A model generated the notes under the pieces. It did not search any database and was not told the origin of the DNA. It saw nothing but the letters and a program-made list of their open reading frames with translations. Of a DNA stretch of 64,000 bases, positions 16,774-24,796 are shown in pieces. The DNA is from VRUE01 sp963824705. Its GTDB lineage: Bacteria; Actinomycetota; Thermoleophilia; Solirubrobacterales; 70-9. How positions within the stretch are numbered: the first letter of the stretch is position 1; each line of letters opens with the position of its first letter. The stretch is taken from contig CAWGQE010000003.1 in assembly GCA_963824705.1 (NCBI GenBank), positions 2,294,001 to 2,358,000 of the forward strand, read 5' to 3'. The position numbers and the translations under genes are program-made.

Positions 16774-17093
16774 CCGGCGGATCCTTGTCTTGCGATTCGA
16801 TCCGACAAGCTCGGATAGCCAAGCTCGGGCCGCGGGCGGAACGGCAGCGCCTCAGCCAACTCGAGAACCTGAACGAGGATCCTGCTCGCCCGCTCGGCGT
16901 CCACCGGGGGTTTGCGAGGGGACAGCGTCAGGTCAAACCCACCAGCCGCTGCCAGCCGCGCAAGCGCATCCGCACCCGGCTCGCGTTTGCCGCGCACGTA
17001 GGCATTGACGACCGAGCGGGGCATCCCCGCTCGGCGTGCCAGCTCGGCCTGGCTGAGGCCGCTGCGGCTGAGGATTTCGCTTGCGACTTTGAT
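16770..17093 (-). CDS. XRE-family helix-turn-helix regulator (antitoxin candidate), unusual start
   Basis: About 107 residues if read from ATC 17093. The helix-turn-helix is GLSQAELARRAGMPRSVVNA followed by YVRGKREPGADALARL, a textbook XRE domain. The only ATG, at 17024, would cut the domain in half, and no GTG or TTG lies in frame before the stop at 17103-17105. So a non-standard start (ATC 17093 or 17075) or a sequence error must be considered. A TAACAT hexamer lies 6 bases before ATC 17093, and a TTAGCG palindrome covers it. It overlaps the nucleotidyltransferase start by 4 bases and probably represses the pair. Confidence 0.7.
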   Translation of the reverse strand: MKVASEILSRSGLSQAELARRAGMPRSVVNAYVRGKREPGADALARLAAAGGFDLTLSPRKPPVDAERASRILVQVLELAEALPFRPRPELGYPSLSDRIARQGSAG

Positions 17094-17102
17094 AACTGAA
17101 TG

Positions 17103-17118
17103 TTAGCGGATACGCTAA
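17103..17118. promoter_or_regulatory. palindromic operator candidate of the XRE-nucleotidyltransferase pair
   Basis: TTAGCG-GATA-CGCTAA, perfect 6-bp arms, immediately upstream of the XRE coding start and covering the likely -10 region on the minus strand. Such a site is the usual self-repression operator of antitoxin HTH proteins. It also sits between this gene and the crotonase stop at 17121. Confidence 0.5.
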
Positions 17119-17120
17119 TC

Positions 17121-18047
17121 CTAGGGCTCGATCACGTTGTTCGGGTCGGGCTTGTCCTCCGGGTTGGCCTGGCTGTAGTCGCCGAAGGGACCGTCGCGCT
17201 CGCCGACCGCGGCGGAGACGCCCTGCTGCTCGGCGAGCTCGATGAAGCTCTTCGCGTCGGGCGTGTTGCGCATCAACCCGTCGAGGATCGGGCCAAGAGT
17301 CTGGGTCGAGGCGAGGCCCATGTTCTCGTAGGCGTGGTTGACGACCAGCTTCATCGCCGCCAGTTGCGAGGCGGGGATCGAGGCCAGCTCGCGAGCGGCC
17401 TCGGCGACGGTCTGCTCCAACCGCTCGAACGGCACCGCCCGGTTGATCAGCTCGACCTCGGCCGCCTCGATCCCCGACAGGGGCTTGCCGGTCAGCGCGT
17501 ACTCCTTCGCCTTGGTCAACCCCAGCCGGTACAGCCACATGCCCGAGAGGTAGGCGCCCCACATGCGCGAGTAGGGCGTGCCGATGCGCGCATCCTCGCT
17601 GGCGATCACCAGGTCGGCGCAGAGGGCGAAGTCGCTGCCGCCGCCCACGCACCAGCCGTGGACCTGGGCGATGACCGGCTTCGGCGAGCGCCAGACGCTC
17701 ATCAGCTTCTGCGTCGGCGCCAGCGCCGGCGCGGTCGCGGCGACGAAGTCCTTGCCGGGGTCCCACTTGCCCTCGGTGGTCAGCGCCTCGTCCCAGTGGT
17801 GGAAGCCACCGCCGAAGTCGTAGCCGGCGCAGAAGGCTCGCCCGGCACCGCGCAGGACGATCACCTTCACCGCCTCGTCGTGAACCGCTCGCTCGACCGC
17901 GGCCTCGACCTCTTCGGGCATCGGCGGCACGATCGTGTTGAGCGAGTCCGGCCGGTTCAGGGTGATCGTGGCGACCCCGTCGGCGACGCCGTACAGCAGG
18001 GTCTCGAAGCCGGCCGGGCCCGTACCCGCGGCCGGGCCCGCGCTCAT
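17121..18047 (-). CDS. enoyl-CoA hydratase/isomerase (crotonase) family protein
   Basis: 308 residues. Crotonase-fold marks include GRAFCAGYDFGGGF (first oxyanion loop), VHGWCVGGGSDFALCADLVI (second loop) and IASEDARIGTP. The two catalytic Glu of enoyl-CoA hydratase are not conserved: the first is Asp in GGGSDF, and the second site reads RIGTPYSRMWG. The reaction may therefore not be hydration; similar proteins are annotated as hydratase, isomerase or hydrolase without proof. ATG 18047 overlaps the pgl stop (ATGA), which places a CoA enzyme behind gnd-pgl. The C-terminus is Pro/Asp/Asn-rich. Confidence 0.85.
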   Translation of the reverse strand: MSAGPAAGTGPAGFETLLYGVADGVATITLNRPDSLNTIVPPMPEEVEAAVERAVHDEAVKVIVLRGAGRAFCAGYDFGGGFHHWDEALTTEGKWDPGKDFVAATAPALAPTQKLMSVWRSPKPVIAQVHGWCVGGGSDFALCADLVIASEDARIGTPYSRMWGAYLSGMWLYRLGLTKAKEYALTGKPLSGIEAAEVELINRAVPFERLEQTVAEAARELASIPASQLAAMKLVVNHAYENMGLASTQTLGPILDGLMRNTPDAKSFIELAEQQGVSAAVGERDGPFGDYSQANPEDKPDPNNVIEP

Positions 18048-18724
18048 CCCGCCGGTTTCCCGGCAGCGGCTTCGTCGCAGACGAGCAGCATGTTGTCGTT
18101 CTCGACCCGGCCGGCGGGGATCGACTTGTCGCCGGCCAGCAGCTTGGCGAGTGGCTCACGGCTGTCTTCGCCCAGCACGAGCCAGAGGATCTGGCGGGCC
18201 GCGGCAAGCGCCGGGTAGGTCAGCGTCATGCGCAGGTGGCCCTGGTAGGGGGCGCCGGTCATCGCGACCCGGCGGTCGTCGACTTCGAGCACCGAGTCGC
18301 CGGGGACGAGCGAGGCGGTGTGCCCGTCGGGCCCAAGGCCGAGGTGGACGAGGTCGAGCCGCTCCGGCACGTGCACTTCGTACTCGGCGGCGGAGAGTTC
18401 GAGGTCGCGGCTGGTCACCGGCATCGGCCGCAGCGCCGACTGGTGGTCGATCGAGAGCATCTGCACCAGGTGAGTGAGGTTGCGCGCATCGTCCCCGGGC
18501 GGGGCGACCCGCTCGTCGACCTGGAAGATGTGCGCCTCCTCCCAGGGCATCCCCTCCATTTCGCCGAGCAGGCCGATCATCGCCCAAGGCGTCTTGCCGC
18601 CGCTCAACGCCAGGTCGAACTCCCCGCGTGCCTCGACCGCGTCCTGCCCCGCGAGCGCCACGGCTTCAGCCGCGTAGCGCGAGGCGGCGTCGGCGTCCGG
18701 AAAGATCTTGGTCTCGATGGCCAT
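18044..18724 (-). CDS. pgl: 6-phosphogluconolactonase
   Basis: 226 residues, DevB/Pgl family. It hydrolyses 6-phosphogluconolactone made by zwf to 6-phosphogluconate used by gnd. Motifs: LALSGGKTPWAM, FQVDERVAP, and LGLGPDGHTASLVPG, the family signature. Starts at ATG 18724, 20 bases after the gnd stop at 18745, and its own stop overlaps the crotonase start. The order gnd-pgl on one strand and zwf divergent on the other means the three oxidative-branch enzymes are adjacent. Confidence 0.94.
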   Translation of the reverse strand: MAIETKIFPDADAASRYAAEAVALAGQDAVEARGEFDLALSGGKTPWAMIGLLGEMEGMPWEEAHIFQVDERVAPPGDDARNLTHLVQMLSIDHQSALRPMPVTSRDLELSAAEYEVHVPERLDLVHLGLGPDGHTASLVPGDSVLEVDDRRVAMTGAPYQGHLRMTLTYPALAAARQILWLVLGEDSREPLAKLLAGDKSIPAGRVENDNMLLVCDEAAAGKPAG

Positions 18725-18744
18725 GGCTTACGTGGTCACTGGAG

Positions 18745-19761
18745 TCAAGAGGCCTTCTCGTCGTGGCCGCCGAACTGTTTACGCATGGCGGAGAGCACTT
18801 TGTCGCCGAAGTCGTCGAGGCCGCGCGAAAAGAAGCGCTCGTACAGCGCCGCGGTCAGCACCGGCGCCGGCACGCCCTCGTCGATCGCCGCGATCGAGGT
18901 CCAGCGACCCTCGCCGGAATCGGAGACGCGGCCGGCGAAGTCGGAGAGGTCGGGGGATTCCTGCATCGATGCCGCCGTCAGGTCGAGCAGCCAGGAGCCG
19001 ATCACGCTGCCGCGTCGCCAGACCTCGGCGACCTCGGGCAGGTCGAGGTCGTACTGGTAGTACTCGGGCTGCTCCATCGGCGCCGTCTCCGCGTCGGCCT
19101 CGCGCTGCACCTTGCCGGCGTTGGCGTTTTTGAGGATGTTGAGGCCCTCGGCGTAGGCGGCCATGATCCCGTACTCGATCCCGTTGTGGACCATCTTCAC
19201 GAAGTGCCCGGCGCCGTTCGGGCCGCAATGCAGGTAGCCGTTCTCGGCGGGAGTGACGTCGCCGCTGCGACCCGGGGTGCGCTCCGCGGACTCCACCCCG
19301 GGGGCAAGGCTGGCGAAGATCGGGTCGAGCCGCTCGACCGCTCCGTCGGGCCCGCCGATCATCAGGCAGTAACCGCGCTCCAAGCCGAAGACGCCGCCGC
19401 TGGTGCCGCAGTCGATGAAGTCGAGGCCCTTTTCGCGCAGCATCTCGGCGCGGCGGATGTCGTCGCGGTAGTAGGAGTTGCCGCCGTCGACGATCGCGTC
19501 GCCCGGCTCCAGCACCGCGGCGACGTCCTCGACGGTCTTCTCGGTGATCTCGCCGGAGGGGACCATCACCCAGACGGCTCGCGGCGCGCTCAGCTTCGCG
19601 GCCAGCTCCTCCAGCGAGGCGGCACCGTCGGCGCCCTCGCCGGCCAACGCCGAGACCGCGTCGGCATTGACGTCGTAGGCGACTATGCGATGGCCATCGC
19701 GCATCAGGCGGCGAGCCATGTTGGCCCCCATCCGGCCGAGTCCGACGATTCCCAGCTCCAT
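18745..19761 (-). CDS. gnd: 6-phosphogluconate dehydrogenase, decarboxylating (short form)
   Basis: 338 residues, the short GndA/YqeC-like class often NAD-dependent, rather than the 470-residue NADP form. The Rossmann loop is GIVGLGRMGANMARRL; VDGGNSYYRDD, FIDCGTSGG and the catalytic-Lys segment GHFVKMVHNGIEYG follow. It oxidises and decarboxylates 6-phosphogluconate to ribulose-5-phosphate. GGAGGAG lies 6 bases before ATG 19761, a strong ribosome site that distinguishes it from leaderless zwf on the other side of the 87-bp divergent gap. Confidence 0.95.
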   Translation of the reverse strand: MELGIVGLGRMGANMARRLMRDGHRIVAYDVNADAVSALAGEGADGAASLEELAAKLSAPRAVWVMVPSGEITEKTVEDVAAVLEPGDAIVDGGNSYYRDDIRRAEMLREKGLDFIDCGTSGGVFGLERGYCLMIGGPDGAVERLDPIFASLAPGVESAERTPGRSGDVTPAENGYLHCGPNGAGHFVKMVHNGIEYGIMAAYAEGLNILKNANAGKVQREADAETAPMEQPEYYQYDLDLPEVAEVWRRGSVIGSWLLDLTAASMQESPDLSDFAGRVSDSGEGRWTSIAAIDEGVPAPVLTAALYERFFSRGLDDFGDKVLSAMRKQFGGHDEKAS

Positions 19762-19834
19762 CAGCAACTCCTCCGATCCTCGCTCCGCTCTGCTTCGTCG
19801 GCCTACCCTACGCGACTCACCTGCCTCGCTCGGA

Positions 19835-19840
19835 TAGCCT
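19835..19840 (+). promoter_or_regulatory. zwf -10 hexamer TAGCCT (leaderless)
   Basis: TAGCCT fits TANNNT and ends 8 bases before the zwf ATG, which has no ribosome-binding site. A GACT-containing hexamer about 17 bases further upstream is a weak -35 candidate. Confidence 0.4.
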
Positions 19841-19848
19841 GGCGAGCG

Positions 19849-21246
19849 ATGGCAAAGCACAAGGACGACGCCACGGCCGATGTGCTGACGATCTTCGGGA
19901 TCAGCGGCGACCTGGCGAAGAAAATGACCTTCCGGGCGCTCTACCGGCTGGAGGCCCGCGGCAAGCTCGACTGCCCGATCGTCGGCGTCGCGATCGACGA
20001 CTGGGATGACGAGAAGCTGCGCCGACACGCCCACGACGCGATCGGCGCCACCGTCGGCAGCCCCGACGAGGATGTCTTCAAGCGCCTCGCCGACCGCCTC
20101 ACCTACATCCAGGGCGACTACGCCGACGCCGCCACCTTCGAGCGCGTCGGCAAGGCGATCGGCAAGGCCAAGCGCCCGGTCTTCTACCTCGAGATCCCAC
20201 CGGCGCTCTTCGCCACGGTCGTTCACGGCCTCGGCGAGGCCGGACTGACCGACAACGCGCGGGTCGTGATCGAGAAGCCTTTCGGCCACGACCTCGAGTC
20301 GGCGCGGGCGCTCAACGCCGAACTGTGCGAGGTGCTGAGCGAGGATCAGATCCTGCGCATCGACCATTACCTCGGCAAGGAGCCGGTGATGGACATCACC
20401 TACCTGCGCTTCGCCAACTCGGTGCTGGAGCCGGTCTGGAACCGCGAGCACGTCGCGCACGTGCAGATGACGATCGCCGAGAACTTCGGTGTCGACGATC
20501 GCGGCCGCTTCTACGACGCCGTCGGGGCGATGCGCGACGTGATCCAGAACCACGCCCTGCAGGTACTGGCGCTGGTCGGGATGGGACCGCCGACCAGCAA
20601 CCACCACGACTCGATTCGCGACAAGAAGCTGGAATTCTTCAAAGCGACCCGGACCGCCGACCCGAAGCGCTACGTGCGCGGCCAGTACGAAGGCTTCCGC
20701 GAGGTCAAGGACGTCGCCGCCGACTCGACCACCGAGACCTTCGCCGCGGTCGAGCTCGCTGTCGACAACTGGCGCTGGAGCGGCGTCCCCTTCTTCATCC
20801 GCGCCGGCAAGTGCATGCCGGACAAGGCGAGCGAGGTGACGGTCACCTTCAAGCGCCCGCCGCCCCTCGGCGTCGGCGGGGGGAAACCGGATCCGAACCA
20901 GCTGACCGTGCGGATCGAGCCCACCCCGGGGGCCCGCATCCGCCTCTTCGCCAAGCGGGCGGGTGAGGAGGCGTTCGAGCCGGCCGACCTCCAGGTGCTG
21001 TTCGAAAAGGTCCCCGGCGAGGAGCCCGAGCCCTACGAGCGCCTGCTCAGCGACGCCCTCGCCGGCCGCTACCAGCTCTTCACCCGCCAGGACACCGTCG
21101 AGGAGACCTGGCGGATCGTCGAGCCCCTGCTGGAAGAACCGGGCCCGGTGCATCCCTACGCGCCTGGCACCTGGGGGCCGAAAGAGGCCAACGAGCTAAC
21201 CCGCGGCCTCAGCCAGTGGTACGAGCCCTGGCTCCCTGAAGCGTAG
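19849..21246 (+). CDS. zwf: glucose-6-phosphate 1-dehydrogenase
   Basis: 465 residues, slightly short for the family (about 480-510). The nucleotide loop is IFGISGDLAKK; the active-site signature is RIDHYLGKEPV, preceded by VIEKPFGHD. It oxidises glucose-6-phosphate to the lactone and feeds Pgl and Gnd. In many actinobacteria OpcA follows zwf and is needed for activity; here iron-uptake genes follow and no opcA is seen in the window. ATG 19849 is chosen because the frame upstream overlaps gnd and homology begins within 10 residues. TAGCCT at 19835 suggests a leaderless transcript. Confidence 0.96.
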   Translation: MAKHKDDATADVLTIFGISGDLAKKMTFRALYRLEARGKLDCPIVGVAIDDWDDEKLRRHAHDAIGATVGSPDEDVFKRLADRLTYIQGDYADAATFERVGKAIGKAKRPVFYLEIPPALFATVVHGLGEAGLTDNARVVIEKPFGHDLESARALNAELCEVLSEDQILRIDHYLGKEPVMDITYLRFANSVLEPVWNREHVAHVQMTIAENFGVDDRGRFYDAVGAMRDVIQNHALQVLALVGMGPPTSNHHDSIRDKKLEFFKATRTADPKRYVRGQYEGFREVKDVAADSTTETFAAVELAVDNWRWSGVPFFIRAGKCMPDKASEVTVTFKRPPPLGVGGGKPDPNQLTVRIEPTPGARIRLFAKRAGEEAFEPADLQVLFEKVPGEEPEPYERLLSDALAGRYQLFTRQDTVEETWRIVEPLLEEPGPVHPYAPGTWGPKEANELTRGLSQWYEPWLPEA

Positions 21247-21292
21247 ATCCCCAGCAATCCCAACTCCTGTGCTAGGTTTTCGGGCTCCCTCA

Positions 21293-21306
21293 TTAGGGAC
21301 GCCTAA
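21293..21306. promoter_or_regulatory. iron-box-like palindrome before efeU
   Basis: TTAGGG-AC-GCCTAA: TTAGG and CCTAA half-sites around a 4-base centre, ending 3 bases before the efeU ATG. It resembles half of a DtxR/IdeR box (about 12 of 19 positions by hand against TTAGGTTAGGCTAACCTAA) and matches the site before efeO. Confidence 0.5.
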
Positions 21307-21309
21307 CGA

Positions 21310-22167
21310 ATGATCCCCACCTTCGTAATCACGCTGCGCGAGGGCGTCGAGGCCTCGCTGATCGTCGGCATCATCGCCGCCTTCCTGGTCAAGGAGGGGC
21401 GACGCGACGCACTGCGGCAGATGTGGCTCGGCGTCGGCATAGCGATCGTCCTATGTACCGCAGTCGCGGTGATCCTGCGCGTCGTCGGCGAGGAGCTACC
21501 GCAGAAGGAGCAGGAGGGCCTGGAGACGATCGTCGGCCTGATCGCGGTCGCCGCGGTCACCTACATGATCGTCTGGATGCGCCGTCACGCGCGGGGGATC
21601 AAGGCCGAACTCGAGGGCGAGGCCGCCTCGGCGCTGGCCACCGGCTCGATCATGGCGCTGGTCGGGATGGCGTTCCTTGCGGTTCTGCGCGAGGGCTTCG
21701 AGACCACCGTCTTCCTGCTCGCCGCCTTTAACGACGCGACCGACACCAAGGCCGCCGGCGGGGGCGCCGTCCTCGGCCTCGCCGCCGCGATCGCGATCGG
21801 GCTCGGGCTCTACCGCGGCGGCGTGCGGATCAACCTCAGCCGTTTCTTCCGCGTCACCGGCCTCGTGCTCGTCTTCGTCGCCGCGGGCCTGCTCGCCACC
21901 GCCGCCCACACCGCGCACGAGGCCGGCTGGATCAACGGCCTGCAGACGGAGGCCTTCGATCTCTCATGGCTGGTCCAGCCGGGCACCGTCTCGGGCTCGC
22001 TGCTGACCGGGATGCTCGGCCTGCAGCCGCAACCGACCGTGATCGAGGCCGTCGTCTACTTGGCCTACGCGGTGCCGATGGCGCTCTACGTGGTCTGGCC
22101 CGATCGCCTCCGTCCCCGCGCCCGCGCCCCCAAGCGCTCGGCCGCGCCGGCGGAGATCCCGGCGTAA
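21310..22167 (+). CDS. efeU: FTR1-family iron permease
   Basis: 285 residues, about seven membrane helices. Two REGxE iron-binding motifs are present, TLREGVEAS near residue 8 and VLREGFETT near residue 120, as in Ftr1/EfeU. It moves ferric or just-oxidised iron across the cytoplasmic membrane together with EfeO and EfeB. There is no ribosome-binding site before ATG 21310; the TTAGGG palindrome ends 3 bases upstream, so a leaderless start under direct iron control is likely. It is the first of efeU-efeB-efeO. Confidence 0.94.
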   Translation: MIPTFVITLREGVEASLIVGIIAAFLVKEGRRDALRQMWLGVGIAIVLCTAVAVILRVVGEELPQKEQEGLETIVGLIAVAAVTYMIVWMRRHARGIKAELEGEAASALATGSIMALVGMAFLAVLREGFETTVFLLAAFNDATDTKAAGGGAVLGLAAAIAIGLGLYRGGVRINLSRFFRVTGLVLVFVAAGLLATAAHTAHEAGWINGLQTEAFDLSWLVQPGTVSGSLLTGMLGLQPQPTVIEAVVYLAYAVPMALYVVWPDRLRPRARAPKRSAAPAEIPA

Positions 22168-22189
22168 GCCCGGGCGCCCGCGTCCCGCG

Positions 22190-23428
22190 ATGACCCCGAT
22201 CACCCGACGCCGCCTCCTGGCCTCGGCCGGAGCCGGCGGGGCCGGCCTCGCGCTCGGCGGTGCCAGCGGCTTCCTGGTCGGGCACGGGACCGCAGAGGCG
22301 TCCGGCAACGGCACCGGCTCGGTGCCCTTCTACGGCGAGCACCAGGCCGGGATCGACACGCCCGCTCAGGACCGCCTCCACTTCGCCGCCTTCGACCTCG
22401 TCGAGGGTGTCAGCAGGGCCGACCTGCGCGAACTGATGCGGGAGTGGTCGGCGGCGGCGGCCGAAATGACCGCCGGCGAGATGATCGGCGACGTCAACAC
22501 GCTGCAGGTCGCGCCGCCCGAGGACACCGGCGAGACGGTGGGCCTGCTCCCCTCCCGCCTCACCCTCACCTTCGGCTTCGGCCCGAGCCTCTTCGAACGA
22601 CGCGGGCTCGGCCTGCGGCACAAACGGCCGGCTCCGCTGCAGCCGATCCCGCCCCTTCCGGCCGACGAGCTCGACGAGGGGGAAAGCGGCGGAGACCTCA
22701 GCGTCCAGGCCTGCTCCGACGACCCCCAGGTCGCCTTCCACGCCGTCCGCAACCTGGCCCGGATCGGGCGCGGGACCGTGGTCATGCGCTGGTCGCAGCT
22801 CGGCTTCGGCCGCACCGCGACCACCAGCCGCAGCCAGGACACGCCGCGCAACCTGATGGGCTTCAAGGACGGCACCGCCAACATCCGCGCCGAGGACACC
22901 GAGGCGATGCGGCGCTTCGTCTGGGTCAGGGACGAGGGCCCCGCCTGGATGCGCGGCGGCAGCTACCTGGTCAGCCGCCGCATCCGCATGCTGCTCGAGA
23001 TCTGGGACCGCTCCTCGCTGGAAGACCAGGAGCAGACGATCGGGCGCGACAAGTACGAGGGGGCGCCGCTGGGTGCCGCGAGGGAGTCGGACCCGCTCAA
23101 TCTCGAGGCGGAGCAGGGCGGCAAACCGGTGATCCCCGCCGACGCCCACGTGCGCCTCGCCTCGGCGTCCTTGAACGACGGCGAGCGCATCCTGCGCCGC
23201 GGCTACTCCTTCACCGACGGCGTCGATGAGAGCCTCGGCGAGCTCGAAGCCGGCCTCTTCTTCATCTGCTTCCAGCGCGACCCGCAGCGGCAGTTCGTGC
23301 CGATTCAGCGCCGGCTCGGCTCCAACGACGCGCTCAACGAGTACATCAAGCACGTCGGTAGCGCCGTCTTCGCCGTTCCGCCAGGCGCGCGCCAGGGCGG
23401 CTACGCCGGCGAAACCCTGCTCAGCTAA
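22190..23428 (+). CDS. efeB: deferrochelatase/Dyp-type peroxidase EfeB, Tat-exported
   Basis: 412 residues. The N-terminus has a twin-arginine signal, TRRRLLASAGAGGAG, so the heme protein should fold before export. Dyp-peroxidase marks are GFKDGTANI (the GxxDG motif with the catalytic Asp) and the proximal heme His in ADAHVRLAS. EfeB oxidises ferrous iron or removes iron from heme at the outer membrane face and hands it to EfeO/EfeU. It follows efeU by 22 bases. No iron box is seen in that gap, so it should be transcribed with efeU. Confidence 0.94.
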   Translation: MTPITRRRLLASAGAGGAGLALGGASGFLVGHGTAEASGNGTGSVPFYGEHQAGIDTPAQDRLHFAAFDLVEGVSRADLRELMREWSAAAAEMTAGEMIGDVNTLQVAPPEDTGETVGLLPSRLTLTFGFGPSLFERRGLGLRHKRPAPLQPIPPLPADELDEGESGGDLSVQACSDDPQVAFHAVRNLARIGRGTVVMRWSQLGFGRTATTSRSQDTPRNLMGFKDGTANIRAEDTEAMRRFVWVRDEGPAWMRGGSYLVSRRIRMLLEIWDRSSLEDQEQTIGRDKYEGAPLGAARESDPLNLEAEQGGKPVIPADAHVRLASASLNDGERILRRGYSFTDGVDESLGELEAGLFFICFQRDPQRQFVPIQRRLGSNDALNEYIKHVGSAVFAVPPGARQGGYAGETLLS

Positions 23429-23452
23429 TCCGACTTCTTTTGTCGGTATTTG

Positions 23453-23466
23453 TTAGGGTTCCCTAA
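23453..23466. promoter_or_regulatory. iron-box-like palindrome before efeO
   Basis: TTAGGG-TT-CCCTAA, a perfect 14-bp palindrome 35 bases before the efeO ATG and 24 bases after the efeB stop. It shares TTAGGGnnnCCTAA with the site before efeU, suggesting that efeO has its own metal-controlled promoter. Confidence 0.55.
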
Positions 23467-23501
23467 TTCTCGTCTCACCACCGACCAAGGAGCCTCACCC
23501 G

Positions 23502-24623
23502 ATGAACCGATTTCCCGTCCGCGCCGCGCTGCTCTTGATCGCGGCTGCCCTTCTCGCCGTCCTCGTGAGCGCCTGCGGCTCGAGCGACGACGCGCCGCAG
23601 GGCGCCAAGAAGATGAGCTTCAAACTGACCGACGCGGGCTGCGACCCACACAACGCCGAGGCCCCGGCCGGACCGATCGTCTTCGACGTCGAAAACGCCG
23701 GCAGCGGGTCGGTGACCGAGCTCGAGGTGCTCGACGGAGAAACGATCCTGGGTGAGGTCGAGAACCTCTCCGAAGGCCTCTCCGGCAGCTTCTCGCTGAC
23801 CCTGGAGAAGGGCGAATACACGCTGCGCTGCAACGGCGGCTCGAACGAAGACGGCACCCTCACGGTGACTGGCGGCACCGAAGCGCAGACCAGCCCTGAG
23901 ACCGAAGAAGCCGTCGCCCAGTACCGCGACTACCTCGAGAAGAACACCGACGAGCTGGTCGCCAAGACCGCCCCTTTCGTGGCGGCGGTCGAAGCCGGCG
24001 AAGTCGAGCAGGCGAAAGCCCTCTACCCCGCCGCGCGCATCCCCTACGAGCGGATCGAGCCGGTCGCCGAGTCCTTCGGCGACCTCGACCCGCGCATCGA
24101 CGCGCGCGCCAATGACATTCCGCCGAATGAATTCGGCGGGTTTCACAGGATCGAGAAGGCGCTCTGGGAAGAAGACACGGCCGACGGCATGGCCCCGGTC
24201 GCGAAACAGCTCCTCGCCGATGTCGAAGAACTGCGCGACAAGGTGAAGACGGTCGAGCTGCAGGCGGTGCAGATCGCCAACGGCGCCAACGAGCTGCTCG
24301 GCGAGGTCTCGGCCTCGAAGATCACCGGCGAGGAGGAGCGTTACTCGCACATCGACCTGGTCGACTTCGAGGCCAACGTCGAAGGCGCCGAGGCGGCCTT
24401 CGAAGTGGTCGAGCCGCTGCTCTCCAACAAGGACCCGAAGCTGGCCAAGGAAATCGAAGCCCAGTTCGACAAGGTCTACGCGTCGCTGAAGCCCTACCGG
24501 CGCGGCGACGGCTTCGTCTCCTACACCGAGCTGACCCAGGCCGACACCCGCAAGCTGGCGCAGCAGATCGATGCGTTAGCCGAGCTGCTGTCGGAAGTGC
24601 CGGCGCAGATCGTCAGCGGGTAG
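23502..24623 (+). CDS. efeO: iron-uptake lipoprotein EfeO (cupredoxin + M75 domain)
   Basis: 373 residues. The signal ends in a lipobox, LVSACGSS, so it is anchored outside the membrane. Residues about 40-130 form a cupredoxin-like domain with TLRCNGG near its end; about 135-373 is an EfeO/imelysin (M75) helical domain containing FHRIEKAL, the HxxE metal motif. It captures iron for EfeU. AAGGAG lies 9 bases before ATG 23502, and a TTAGGG palindrome lies further upstream, unlike leaderless efeU. A strong hairpin follows the stop. Confidence 0.94.
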   Translation: MNRFPVRAALLLIAAALLAVLVSACGSSDDAPQGAKKMSFKLTDAGCDPHNAEAPAGPIVFDVENAGSGSVTELEVLDGETILGEVENLSEGLSGSFSLTLEKGEYTLRCNGGSNEDGTLTVTGGTEAQTSPETEEAVAQYRDYLEKNTDELVAKTAPFVAAVEAGEVEQAKALYPAARIPYERIEPVAESFGDLDPRIDARANDIPPNEFGGFHRIEKALWEEDTADGMAPVAKQLLADVEELRDKVKTVELQAVQIANGANELLGEVSASKITGEEERYSHIDLVDFEANVEGAEAAFEVVEPLLSNKDPKLAKEIEAQFDKVYASLKPYRRGDGFVSYTELTQADTRKLAQQIDALAELLSEVPAQIVSG

Positions 24624-24665
24624 ATAACTCGCGAGGGACCATGCTCTCGGCGGCGGGTCCTGTCA

Positions 24666-24717
24666 CGAGGGGAGGGGGTGTTAGCGGACTCACCCGTCCG
24701 AACACCCCCTCCCCTCG
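24666..24717. terminator. long hairpin between efeO and a convergent gene
   Basis: Arms CGAGGGGAGGGGGTGTT and AACACCCCCTCCCCTCG pair perfectly (17 bp). Inside the loop a second 5-bp stem, CGGAC/GTCCG, can form after a 2-base bulge. It lies 43 bases after the efeO stop and 80 bases before the stop of the convergent basic protein, so it can serve both strands. Confidence 0.65.
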
Positions 24718-24796
24718 CGCCACCCGCCGGTGGAATGTCAAGCTCAAGCGACGAGGCGCCTAAAGCCGACGCGTCTGACCGGCACGTGGTTGGGGG

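Noticed and set aside
23502..24623. EfeO as a plain imelysin or peptidase
   Set aside because: The lipobox, cupredoxin domain, HxxE motif and efeUB neighbours together fit EfeO.
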